14,851 bases of DNA from Cytophagales bacterium (GCA_003500135.1 DNTA01000275.1:1-14851); one strand, 5' to 3'. Shown: positions 1-7,886, numbered from the stretch's first letter. Notes: generated by a model from the sequence alone, not told the origin. Program-made: numbers and translations.

Positions 1-384
1 AATCTGAGGATGGTCTATTTATGCAGTCAATCCTCATTAAATTATTTGGAACATCTGAGTATTCGGTGGCCGGTAGTGTCCGGCATTTCCTGGACATTGG
101 TGACTTACAAAATCAAGATAGACATTCCCAATGTAAAAAAAGACGATCTACCCGGGGATTGGAACGCGGCGCCCTACCCTGTTACCACACAGCAATTTGG
201 TTCGAATTGGGCCAGGGGAATGATCTCTCCTTTCCTGAAAGTGCCCAGCGCCCGATTGCCATTATCCCGGTTTCCTGAAGAACATAATCTTTTATTAAAT
301 CCATTTCACCTGGATTTCAAGGATAATATTGAGGTCTTACATCAAGAAGTGGTGGAATATTTATTGGACCTGAAAGATGAGTAG
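1..384 (+). CDS. RES-domain protein (toxin-like NAD+ phosphorylase), 3' part
   Basis: The reading frame is open from base 1, so this is the C-terminal 127 codons of a gene that begins upstream; an internal ATG at base 10 is probably not the start. The protein matches the RES domain as I know it: a Tyr and a Glu 11 residues apart in VYLCSQSSLNYLEHL (fragment residues 5-19), then LPGDWNAAPYPVTTQQFG, then VPSA and EHNLLLNPFHLDF near the end. RES proteins of the MbcT/ParT type are toxins that degrade or modify NAD+. They usually pair with an Xre/MbcA-type antitoxin encoded just upstream, which here would be outside the window. The Arg-containing N-terminal part of the active site cannot be seen. 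The position after V-T in the TTQQFG motif is Thr where I expect Ser in many relatives. Family assignment is fairly sure; activity is inference. Confidence 0.8.
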   Translation, partial: NLRMVYLCSQSSLNYLEHLSIRWPVVSGISWTLVTYKIKIDIPNVKKDDLPGDWNAAPYPVTTQQFGSNWARGMISPFLKVPSARLPLSRFPEEHNLLLNPFHLDFKDNIEVLHQEVVEYLLDLKDE

Positions 385-694
385 AATAGGTGATTCCCCA
401 AATTATGTCATTATAGCTCAAATGTAATTCTATCTTGGTCTGCCCGTTCTGCATTGATATTTCTACAATTAAACCCCTTTATTTCGAAACGCATTACGTT
501 CCTGGCAGCAGTTTGGAAGACCTTAAACCGTTGTTTTGAAAATCTGAAAAAGCGTTGGGTATTGATCAACTATTCTACGTTTTAACTAAGGAGAAATTGA
601 GGCAGCAACAAACAAAAACAGCCGGCAAAAAATTACCGGCTGGTTTAATTAAACTCGTTTTAAAATAAAACGAATACGAAAACAGGAATTATCA
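385..694. other. Intergenic region between convergent genes
   Basis: About 310 bases lie between the RES gene stop and the stop of the minus-strand DUF4914-like gene. The right half holds the minus-strand terminator (separate entry). It also holds a small AT-rich hairpin, TCGTTTTA at 655-662 pairing with TAAAACGA at 666-673 across a 3-base loop, in the 3' untranslated part of the minus-strand gene. I see no convincing gene in 385-607. Confidence 0.6.
608..643 (-). terminator. Rho-independent terminator of the DUF4914-like gene
   Basis: CAGCCGG (619-625) pairs perfectly with CCGGCTG (636-642) across a 10-base A/T loop. Read on the minus strand, the stem is followed at once by TTTTTGTTTGTTG (607-618), which is the U-tract expected of an intrinsic terminator. 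It lies about 50 bases past the stop codon at 695-697. Confidence 0.85.
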
Positions 695-2581
695 TTAAGA
701 TTTTAATATCTGTTCATAATCATCCACGCTACCATGATCCAGGCAACATTCGATGATTCTATTACCCAAAGGATCCAATGTATTATCCTGAAACTGTGAC
801 AGTGTTTTGATAAAGAAGTCGTACAATATTTTAGCGCCCTGGTCATACGCTTCTTTACCTACTTCCTCCTGGTATTCCACTTTCAGGAACCACTTTGGTA
901 TCTGGATTCCTTCTACCTTCATGGTATTTAAGGCATAACCCAACAGGCTGCATCGCGAAGCGCTCAACTGATCTGCTGGGAAGTTGGCATTACCTTTACG
1001 CGCCAGGTACTCACGACTGATCCATTGCGGCATAAAGCTCGTTTTCCAGGCGCCAATATATTGGTTTGGCGTCAGAATGTATTTTACACCCGGGGTGCGT
1101 ACGATTTGATCGAGTAAGAGGTTGGCCTGCTTCACCTTTTTTCCAGTGGCGAATGGCCAGTAGCTACCCACACCTTCGCTGCTAATGCCTTTCGTTTGAA
1201 TAATACTCGGGTTAGCATGACCACGTGGAGCAACTAAACGCCACAACCAGGCAAGCGCCGGTGGCAACATATGCATGATACCAACTATCCCATAGTTCGG
1301 GTTCTCCATTGTACAAGGCGGGGTACGTAGCCCAATACTTCTGATATCTACCCTAACCGGTTCGGAATATATTCCAGGAACGATTTCCCGGGGTAAAATC
1401 ACCCTCGGATTGGGGCATGGAACTCCCGGCTCATCTTCTTTATGGTCCCAAATTAGCGCTCTGCCTCCGGGTACCGCTTCGATATTCAGGAATAACAAGG
1501 GCTCTTCTGGCTTTGCTGTAATTTTCTCGAGCATCAGGTCCGTACCGTAATCGTCAATATGGTCTACGCGAACGAACCAGGCATCTTCTGCATCTTCGAG
1601 CCATAGCTTTTTGGCATCCTGTTGAAGATTAGGGTGGCAAAGCGCCATATCGTCCGTTACCGGTTCGAGGTCGCACGTCCTTGGCAATTCCAGTGTGCGC
1701 TTTTCATTGGTCAGGATATTTTTACCCAAAAGTAAACTACCCTCCAATTCACGGTGAGGCTGTTGCAACATTTCACTTTTACCGCCACCACTGGCGCCTT
1801 CGTGCATCAGGGTAACTACATTGTCATATGGGGTAATAGCTCTAACGGTAGAACAGTGGGCGGTAACCCAGCCCTCTTCTTCTCCTTTTCCGATCAACAT
1901 GCCGTACACACCTTTTTTCGCACTTGGGCCAGGATACAGGTTATAAGAAAACATTTCGTATTTACCAGGCATCCTATTGTGCACTACCACTTGCTTTCCT
2001 TCAAAATGAGTATGGCGGAAAGGAGGAGCCGTGTAAATCACCGCTTCCGGAGCGAAATCATCCGGCATCTCATTGGGATCAACTATGCCTTGCAAAAGGG
2101 CCAGTCCGAGGCCAAAGAACCCGGCATTGGCCGGGATAACGGCTACCGCGTGGTATCCCATACCGCGTTTTCCGGCATAAAAATAGAACATGGCCAGGTC
2201 TTGCGTTTTCAACCATTCAAAAGTTTCTTCCCTCAGGGAATCAAACTCATACCCAAATCGATTTTTAAAAGTAGGTTTATCAGTGGGAAGGTCATCAGCA
2301 ATCACCATACATTTCGGGTCTCGCCTACGCATATACACCTCTGTATAGTTGGCCGCAATCCCGTTTTTGGCCCGGGCAACTTCGGCCTCAAGATAGCTGC
2401 GCCCATCAGGTAAATCGTACCGCACTTCATGAAAATTATTTCCCTCACCACCAACAGCAAGTTCTACCAGTTCCTTCACATTCCGGGCAACCGTGACGCT
2501 TGGCGCCGCCTTCAGCAACTCCTGCAGTTCGGTGATGTTTCCAATACGAAGCTTTTCTGAGGTCATTTCCATTTCAGTCAT
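695..2581 (-). CDS. DUF4914-family protein with PEPCK-like P-loop
   Basis: A 628-residue protein that I assign, from memory, to the DUF4914 family of Bacteroidota proteins, whose usual length is about 620-640 residues. No function is established. Residues 262-269 read GASGGGKS, a glycine-rich phosphate-binding loop (Lys codon at 1778-1780) that resembles the kinase loop of phosphoenolpyruvate carboxykinases (GxxGxGKT). It follows a VTLMH beta-strand-like segment. There is no signal peptide or membrane segment, so it should be cytosolic. A longer ATG exists at 2647, but it would add 22 residues (MIATLLSKKLTFNFVKYIKL...) encoded by AT-rich DNA that contains a consensus promoter element, so I prefer the start at 2581. 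The gene stands alone with its own terminator. A nucleotide-dependent carboxykinase- or kinase-like role is inference from the loop only. Confidence 0.8.
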   Translation of the reverse strand: MTEMEMTSEKLRIGNITELQELLKAAPSVTVARNVKELVELAVGGEGNNFHEVRYDLPDGRSYLEAEVARAKNGIAANYTEVYMRRRDPKCMVIADDLPTDKPTFKNRFGYEFDSLREETFEWLKTQDLAMFYFYAGKRGMGYHAVAVIPANAGFFGLGLALLQGIVDPNEMPDDFAPEAVIYTAPPFRHTHFEGKQVVVHNRMPGKYEMFSYNLYPGPSAKKGVYGMLIGKGEEEGWVTAHCSTVRAITPYDNVVTLMHEGASGGGKSEMLQQPHRELEGSLLLGKNILTNEKRTLELPRTCDLEPVTDDMALCHPNLQQDAKKLWLEDAEDAWFVRVDHIDDYGTDLMLEKITAKPEEPLLFLNIEAVPGGRALIWDHKEDEPGVPCPNPRVILPREIVPGIYSEPVRVDIRSIGLRTPPCTMENPNYGIVGIMHMLPPALAWLWRLVAPRGHANPSIIQTKGISSEGVGSYWPFATGKKVKQANLLLDQIVRTPGVKYILTPNQYIGAWKTSFMPQWISREYLARKGNANFPADQLSASRCSLLGYALNTMKVEGIQIPKWFLKVEYQEEVGKEAYDQGAKILYDFFIKTLSQFQDNTLDPLGNRIIECCLDHGSVDDYEQILKS

Positions 2582-2604
2582 AATATTAAGTTTGATGTAT
2601 TTTA

Positions 2605-2612
2605 CAAAATTA
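2605..2612 (-). promoter_or_regulatory. Bacteroidota-type -7 promoter element (TAATTTTG)
   Basis: Read on the minus strand, TAATTTTG fits the Bacteroidota TAnnTTTG -7 consensus exactly and lies 23 bases before the ATG at 2581. I see no strong TTTG -33 box. Its position inside the putative N-terminal extension of the longer reading frame is the main reason for placing the start of the DUF4914-like gene at 2581. Confidence 0.5.
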
Positions 2613-3073
2613 AATGTTAATTTTTTTGATAAAAGTGTTGCTATCATTGTTTATTGTTTAAATATTTTTAAGTCAGTATAATAAAATCAGCTGATAGTCA
2701 GTAAGCCAATATGATTAGACGATAGCATGGTTTATTGACCAGGAGGGAGGATCAGATCAACTACTATGCTCTACCACACAAATTAAAAAACGGGGTTTTG
2801 GCGTTACCTTTTTGACAATATGTCATTGTCATTTACCGGGAAGGCTTTGTGCGTATCTGCAGTGATTGTATATACCTAACTGCATGTGTTTTGAAACATA
2901 TCAAATTGTGTAAGGCCAATCAGATATTGTTCATTATGCTGCATTTCATGTAAGGCATTTTGAAGACCAATGCCATGCCAACCAGGGAAATTTAAAAAGT
3001 GTAAAATATGTTATTCTGATGCAGGCTTTGAATAAATATCATTGACAAAGGTTCATGAAGCTTTTCCAGTAAA
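2613..3073. other. Divergent intergenic region
   Basis: About 460 bases of AT-rich DNA lie between the minus-strand DUF4914-like gene and the plus-strand CPBP protease. The one structured element I see is an inverted repeat at 2813-2831 (separate entry). I found no TAnnTTTG element on the plus strand that would clearly serve the CPBP gene, no tRNA-like fold, and no credible small gene. Confidence 0.5.
2813..2831. promoter_or_regulatory. Inverted repeat, possible operator
   Basis: TGACAAT (2813-2819) and ATTGTCA (2825-2831) form a perfect 7-bp dyad around a 5-base spacer in the divergent intergenic region. The size and symmetry suit a dimeric regulator site, but no regulator is linked to it and chance is not excluded. 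Confidence 0.25.
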
Positions 3074-3937
3074 ATGAAAACTGCGAAATATCGACTGAAA
3101 GACCATCCCTGGGTTGCACTTGTTGTGGTTCTTATTGCCATAGTGATTACTATGTCTGCCACCTCAATTTTCCTTTATGAAATACTTCAATTTAATTTTG
3201 ATAATTCGCTGATCCAAACCCTTCCGGCAGCTATCTCAAATTTGTTAATAGTCTTCATTATTGTGCCGTTTTGGTTTAAAATCCCTATTGGGAAAAGCAA
3301 TCTGAATCAATATCTGCAGGCCATTGGCCTGCTCAAGCTTAGACCATTTGGAAAACTGATGATTATCGGCTTAAGCTGTTATATTTTTTTCCTTACAAGT
3401 CAGGCTATTGGCACAATAATTTATCGAATATCACAAGGCGCTCAGGTAAATATTGTATTCTTAAGAGAGATTTTCGAATTTTCAAATGAGTTCCCACCAA
3501 ATTCAAATGGTTACCTGGTAGCATTGCCTTCACTTCTCGAGGAATTTGTTTTTCGAGGAATCATACTAACCGTTTTCTTGAATAAGTATTCCCCAAAAAA
3601 AGCCATATTGTTTTCTGCTTTCGGGTTTGGATTGATTCATTTGTTAAATCTTTCAGGTGATAAAGAAACGATATGGGTACTCGGCCAAGTAATATGGGCC
3701 TTTATTTTAGGAATATTTTATGGATATCTTTTTATAAGGACAAAAAGTCTTCTACCTGTTGCTTTGGTGCACTACCTGATTAATTTATTTGTGGGCACTA
3801 TTACCGGCTATATTGGTTCATCTGCACCTGCTGAAATTGAGGCCTTTTATGGTATTGTATTTTCTTTAGGAATAGTACCAACTACCTTGTCAGTTTTTTG
3901 GGTAAAATATTTTCTAAAGAAATGGCCAATACAATAA
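3074..3937 (+). CDS. CPBP family intramembrane glutamic endopeptidase
   Basis: A 287-residue integral membrane protein of the CPBP (CAAX protease and bacteriocin-processing, Rce1-like/Abi) family. All signature motifs are present: LLEEFVFRG with the paired glutamates E156-E157 and R161; F185-x-x-x-H189 in FGFGLIHL; and HYLIN with H233 and N237. Hydrophobic stretches at about 14-36, 52-70, 93-117, 148-170, 176-194, 203-222, 228-246 and 259-280 predict roughly eight membrane spans. Family members cleave or process peptides and prenylated proteins inside the membrane, and some protect against bacteriocins or act in abortive infection. The substrate here is unknown. The gene is isolated, with long non-coding DNA on both sides and no bacteriocin-like gene nearby. 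The start is supported by a short basic N-terminus leading straight into the first span. Confidence 0.92.
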   Translation: MKTAKYRLKDHPWVALVVVLIAIVITMSATSIFLYEILQFNFDNSLIQTLPAAISNLLIVFIIVPFWFKIPIGKSNLNQYLQAIGLLKLRPFGKLMIIGLSCYIFFLTSQAIGTIIYRISQGAQVNIVFLREIFEFSNEFPPNSNGYLVALPSLLEEFVFRGIILTVFLNKYSPKKAILFSAFGFGLIHLLNLSGDKETIWVLGQVIWAFILGIFYGYLFIRTKSLLPVALVHYLINLFVGTITGYIGSSAPAEIEAFYGIVFSLGIVPTTLSVFWVKYFLKKWPIQ

Positions 3938-4204
3938 TGATAGACATTGATAAGAAACATTCACTAAAAATGTCAATTCAAAATACCATTCGATTAAATA
4001 GCTGGTGCCAGTACTTACAAACTCAAACAGGCATATGAATAAAAACCGGGGATGACTGTAAATAAAAGAAAATTAGTGATCCAATGAACATTGCCCTTAA
4101 ATACTTTAGGTAGCGTACTGACTAATTACAAGAACATATATAACGAATATGTAAATGATAAAAAAATGATGTCGTATTGATTTAAAAAACCTACAAAAAA
4201 TATC

Positions 4205-5124
4205 ATGAAATTATTCGTAACAGGCGCTATAGGTTTTGTTGGAAACCAACTGATTGAAGAATTAATAAAAGAACAACAAAGGTGTTTGGACTGGTTAGAA
4301 GCGAAGCAGCGGAACAAATCATTAATGATCTGGGGGCACGTGCTAATTGGGGTGATCTGTCGACGATAGAAGAACTTGTCTTTTCAATAAATGATTTAGA
4401 AGAAATTATCCATGCTGGCGCCAAGATTCAATTTTCAGGAGATTTCTATGAGTTTTATATTATAAATGTGTATGCTACCCGCATACCTTTAGAAAAGGCA
4501 ATCTCTGCGGGGGTAAAATAATTCATTTACATAAGTGCTTCAGATACAGCCCTATATGGCGAATCACTGATTGATATCAGGGAAGACTATCAACCCAAAA
4601 ATATGATTGATTGCAGTGATCTGAAATCAAAAATGTTGGCTGAAAAGGAAATTATAAAATGTAAAGACCAAATCCAGCTCATAATACTATACCTCGTGTC
4701 ATTTGAAGTCCCTGTATGCGTATCATGTAGAATTTCAGATGGACAATTGAAAAAATCGGTTTCCCGACAATTGGCGGCGCCCACCATCATATGGCTACCT
4801 GTCACGTTCAAAATTTTTTTAGCGCTATATTAACCAGCGCTCAAAAACAATAAGGCCATAGGGATATTCCTTACAAAAGATAAGGAAATAGTAGAATACA
4901 AGTCCTTTATGCGAGCGTTAATAAATAGATAAGGTATGGAAATGGGGAACATACGAATACCAAAAAGATTAGCGCTTTTGTTGGCGAGGGTAGTTGAGTC
5001 TATCTGGGAAGCATTCGACTTAGCAGGTAATCCGCCAATTACCTATATGATAGCACATCTAATGGGCACTGATTTTATAATCGTTGCAGCCATTTTCGGT
5101 TATGTGCTTCTAGCATTGCAATAG
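4205..5124 (+). pseudogene. Decayed extended-SDR NAD(P)-dependent epimerase/dehydratase
   Basis: The remnant begins with MKLFVTGAIGFVGN, the intact Rossmann TGxxGFxG nucleotide-binding motif, and can be followed across all three forward frames to a C-terminus like that of extended SDRs. Recognisable blocks in order: VFGLVRSEAAEQI; GDLSTIEEL; HAGAKIQFSGDFYEFYIINV; GVK-stop-FIYISA; KSKMLAEKE; PRVI-stop-SP (family PRxIWGPG); IGFPTIGGAHHHMATCHVQN; GIFLTKDKEIVEYKSFMRAL; IPKRLALLLARVVESIWEAF. Lesions: a 1-base loss near 4281, TAA at 4519-4521, a 1-base loss near 4690, TGA at 4704-4706 where the family has Trp, TAG at 4728-4730, a 1-base gain in the A-rich run near 4843-4851, and TAA at 4930-4932 where Gln is likely. 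The catalytic YxxxK appears as D-L-K-S-K. Total length, about 306 codons, is near the roughly 320-330 of intact relatives. Three short open frames inside it (4282-4521, 4603-4833, 4936-5124) are fragments, not genes. Confidence 0.85.
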
Positions 5125-5147
5125 TAGTATTAAGCATTAACCTGAAA

Positions 5148-5173
5148 CCGTCATTACAAATTTCTAATGACGG
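5148..5173. repeat. Perfect 9-bp inverted repeat (hairpin)
   Basis: CCGTCATTA (5148-5156) and TAATGACGG (5165-5173) are perfect complements across an 8-base loop. The hairpin lies 24 bases past the end of the SDR pseudogene. There is no T-tract on the plus strand, so it is at best a degenerate terminator of the dead gene; a regulatory site is the alternative. Confidence 0.45.
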
Positions 5174-5299
5174 CTGACGATCGCGACGATACTGTCAGGA
5201 AGGCAGGGTTTAACCTGGGGATAGGTATTGCTTGCCAACCTAACCTCATTGTGCTGAAGCTTTGAAAGACCCACCGACGTAAAGTTTTAACAACTTATA

Positions 5300-5311
5300 A
5301 TGGATATCCAT
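5300..5311. promoter_or_regulatory. 12-bp perfect palindrome, possible operator
   Basis: ATGGATATCCAT is its own reverse complement and lies about 300 bases before the GH172 start. It could be a binding site for a dimeric regulator of this locus. A single short palindrome has weak statistical support. Confidence 0.25.
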
Positions 5312-5607
5312 GTGAAGCATTGTGTGTAACGCATTAAGTTTCCCGATTCTGACTTTTTAACCACTCCCCTTTTTTTTGCACTCTCTTTATGTGTTTTAGA
5401 ACATTAATAATTTAGAAGTACCCGCGTAGTTCAGCGCTATTTCCAGTAGGCCTTTTCAACATTTGGGTAGTTCATTAATTTGTCGTAATATTGCCCTTAA
5501 GCGCTTGCTCAAAGGTTTAAGCAACTTTTAAGAAAATCGCATATCCTGTCAAAAACAAAATCGTTTTTGAGGGTTCAAACTTGTAAGGAATCTCAAAATG
5601 TAAAACC

Positions 5608-7677
5608 ATGAACAACTTCAGTAAATCTATACTTGTACTTCTGATCTCTGCATTATGCTTACCTGTAAAAGGGCAGAAAGTGACCATGGGTACTTTGCTA
5701 AACGAGATGACCAATCGTGAAGCACTGGCAAAATTCCCGGAATTCAACTACCAAACAAAGCAATTCAGCAGCTACGACAGAAGCGCGAAACAACCTGGAG
5801 GTGAGAATTGGTTTGCCAACGAGGACAGGACCAATTTCCTTCGAAGGGAAGTAACTGAAAACGGATCGGAATGGGTAATGTTTGACTCAGATAAACCCGG
5901 CGCTATCGTTCGTTGGTGGATGACATTTGCCGGTGAAGGCGCTGGAGACGGTACGCTCAGAATTTACATTGATAACGCCGAAACCCCAACCATTGAAGGC
6001 AGGGCATTTGACCTTATGAGTGGCGGTTTACTGGCAGAACGACCTTTGTCTGCTTCTGTTTCCAAAACCACCATACATAAACGCCGGGGTCATAACCTAT
6101 ACCTTCCTATTCCATACAATTCCTGCAAGGTCACCTATCAGGGATCGGGGATCAAAGAAAACGATGCCGGGGAAATCATGGAAAAAAGCGTGGCGGTTTA
6201 TTACAATATTAATTACCGGGAGTATGAAGCCGGCACTGATGTTGAGTCATTTGATGATAATTCACTTCAGAAATATCTTCCAGAAATCGATAAGGCACAG
6301 CTATCGCTTTTAAACCCGTATTCCAGTTTTTTTGAGACCCCCGCCGATGAAACCAGAAAATTAATTAAGCTAACAGCCGGAGAAAACATTGAATTGACAC
6401 TGGGTGGTGAAAAATACATCAAGGCATTCATGCTAAAACTTGACGCCGAAAACCTGCCCCAGGCCCTGCGCTCAACGGTAGTTTCAATGACATTCGATGA
6501 CCAAAAAACACTTTCCATACCTCTCGGTGACTTTTTTGGTACCGGTTATGAAATCAACCCCTATGAAACCTATTATACCAAGGTGTTCCACAATGGCCTC
6601 ATGGCTTCATTCTGGCCCATGCCATTTCAGGAAACCGCAACCATAGAGATCAAAAACTACGGAGATCAGGTAGTTGCCATCCATGACCTGCAGCTCTACA
6701 CGGATGAATGGGCCTGGGATGATCAAAGCATGTATTTCGGTGGTACCTGGAAGCAGTTTTATGATAAAACAACCGGAGGAGGTGATGATCCGGAAGACCT
6801 GAACTTTGTAACCCTTGAAGGCCAGGGTGTTTACGTAGGAGATTTGATCACCCTATTTAACGCAGCTTCTGCATGGTGGGGCGAAGGTGATGAGAAAATA
6901 TATGTGGATGGCGAAAAGTTTCCTTCGCATTTTGGCACAGGAACTGAAGATTACTATGGATATGCCTGGAGCCGTCCGGAGTTTTTTGAGCATCCATTTA
7001 TAGCACAACCTGACGGTTCAGGCAACCTCGACTCGGGCACAGCGGTAAATATCAGGTTCAGGGCACTCGACAAAATTCCATTTAATGAAAAGCTGAAAGT
7101 GGACATGGAACTGTGGCACTGGACCACAACGAAAGTGGATTATGCGCCTACTACTTTCTTCTACTTAAAACCGGAATCGAGGGCACAACATGATTTTGAC
7201 CCTGATCAGGCGGTGAAAAATGTCAGGTTCACTACATCGAGAGACGAGATCAGCCCTATAATGGTAAAAAATAGTATTCAAGGGGAAAAAATGGAAGCTC
7301 ACCGGATAGATGGAGGGGAGTTATTACCGCGTAGCTATGCCAACTGGGATTGGGAAGAAGACGCCCAAATGGTTTGGAGGCAGGCAGAAATCGGTGATGT
7401 ACTGGTTTTAAGGTTTAAAAGCCCAAAAGCAATAAGTGATGCCAACCTCGAATTGCAATTGACACAGTCGGGCAACTACGGTATTGTCACGTTATCAGTA
7501 AACGGTAGCGACGAGGTGACATTTGATGGATACGCACCAAAAATAAAGGTTGAAAAACTTGAAATGAAGAAAATAGACATACAGAAAGGTTGGAATACGA
7601 TACGGGTACAAATTAAAGGCAAAAACACTGAATCCAGTAATAATGTATTCGGACTGGATTATTTAAAAGTAAAATAA
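5608..7677 (+). CDS. Secreted GH172 (DUF2961) glycoside hydrolase
   Basis: A 689-residue protein with a Sec signal peptide (MNNFSKSILVLLISALCLPVKG, cleavage probably before Gln23), so periplasmic or secreted. The DUF2961 jelly-roll core spans about 60-530. Its signature is WWGEGDEKIYVDGE (423-436) followed by FGTGTEDYYGY (442-452). The two acidic residues E426 and E447 are 21 apart, the same spacing I recall for the catalytic pair (E270/E291) of the founding GH172 enzyme from Bifidobacterium. Residues about 540-689 form a separate beta-rich domain ending in FGLDYLKVK, common in longer Bacteroidota members and possibly carbohydrate-binding. Characterised GH172 enzymes act on alpha-D-fructofuranosides and alpha-D-arabinofuranosides or related furanosides; the substrate here is not fixed by sequence. 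The neighbouring GH3, sulfatase and LacI genes suggest a shared glycan target. Cys17 does not sit in a lipobox. Confidence 0.9.
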   Translation: MNNFSKSILVLLISALCLPVKGQKVTMGTLLNEMTNREALAKFPEFNYQTKQFSSYDRSAKQPGGENWFANEDRTNFLRREVTENGSEWVMFDSDKPGAIVRWWMTFAGEGAGDGTLRIYIDNAETPTIEGRAFDLMSGGLLAERPLSASVSKTTIHKRRGHNLYLPIPYNSCKVTYQGSGIKENDAGEIMEKSVAVYYNINYREYEAGTDVESFDDNSLQKYLPEIDKAQLSLLNPYSSFFETPADETRKLIKLTAGENIELTLGGEKYIKAFMLKLDAENLPQALRSTVVSMTFDDQKTLSIPLGDFFGTGYEINPYETYYTKVFHNGLMASFWPMPFQETATIEIKNYGDQVVAIHDLQLYTDEWAWDDQSMYFGGTWKQFYDKTTGGGDDPEDLNFVTLEGQGVYVGDLITLFNAASAWWGEGDEKIYVDGEKFPSHFGTGTEDYYGYAWSRPEFFEHPFIAQPDGSGNLDSGTAVNIRFRALDKIPFNEKLKVDMELWHWTTTKVDYAPTTFFYLKPESRAQHDFDPDQAVKNVRFTTSRDEISPIMVKNSIQGEKMEAHRIDGGELLPRSYANWDWEEDAQMVWRQAEIGDVLVLRFKSPKAISDANLELQLTQSGNYGIVTLSVNGSDEVTFDGYAPKIKVEKLEMKKIDIQKGWNTIRVQIKGKNTESSNNVFGLDYLKVK

Positions 7678-7706
7678 ATCGTTTTGGGTTATGCCTTTCA
7701 ATTCTC

Positions 7707-7766
7707 ATGAAAATATATAAATTTTACGCCATAGTATTAATTGCTATGCTAATCATTGCGAATTAG
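7707..7766 (+). pseudogene. 19-codon signal-peptide-like open frame (gene remnant or leader peptide)
   Basis: Between the GH172 and GH3 genes, ATG at 7707 opens MKIYKFYAIVLIAMLIIAN and then a TAG stop at 7764-7766. Two lysines near the start followed by a hydrophobic run are just what the first 19 residues of an exported protein look like. Either an exported enzyme gene was lost here, leaving its signal peptide, or this is a translated small membrane or leader peptide. The next 120 bases show no clear continuation in any frame. Confidence 0.3.
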
Positions 7767-7808
7767 GTGTATTATCAGGACACGGGCACGAAACCTGAAT
7801 TCTGAATA

Positions 7809-7816
7809 TACTTTTG
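7809..7816 (+). promoter_or_regulatory. Bacteroidota-type -7 promoter element (TACTTTTG)
   Basis: TACTTTTG matches the TAnnTTTG -7 consensus exactly and lies 70 bases before the GH3 start, in the 209-base gap after GH172. This suggests that the GH3-sulfatase pair has its own promoter besides any read-through from GH172. No clear TTTG -33 box is visible at the usual distance. Confidence 0.45.
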
Positions 7817-7886
7817 GCTGTTACACCAATTATATTCTGAAAATGGAAAGTCCAAATGAATTGATAAATCCAATAACTAATTCCAG

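Larger units (their letters stand above)
5125..5607. other. Long leader region upstream of GH172
   Basis: About 480 non-coding bases lie between the SDR pseudogene and the GH172 gene. They hold a 9-bp hairpin at 5148-5173, a 12-bp palindrome at 5300-5311 (separate entries), and an 8-bp palindrome AAGCGCTT at 5499-5506 about 100 bases before the start. No exact TAnnTTTG promoter element was found; TTAATTTG at 5476-5483 is one mismatch away. Regulation of the GH172 gene probably sits here, but I cannot assign a promoter. Confidence 0.5.

Noticed and set aside
1754..2413. 219-codon plus-strand open frame
   Set aside because: It lies wholly antisense to the DUF4914-like gene, has no recognisable domain, and its composition is that of a reverse-strand shadow.
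4282..4833. Two separate short hypothetical proteins (4282-4521 and 4603-4833)
   Set aside because: Both are pieces of one decayed SDR gene; similarity continues through the stops and frameshifts.
4090..5500. 11-base repeat ATTGCCCTTAA at 4090-4100 and 5490-5500
   Set aside because: Many 11-base matches are expected by chance in a window of this size, and flanking bases do not match, so it is not taken as an insertion or attachment site.
5608..5676. Possible lipoprotein signal in the GH172 protein at Cys17
   Set aside because: The residues before Cys17 (ISAL) do not form a lipobox; an ordinary signal peptide ending near KG-Q is the better reading.
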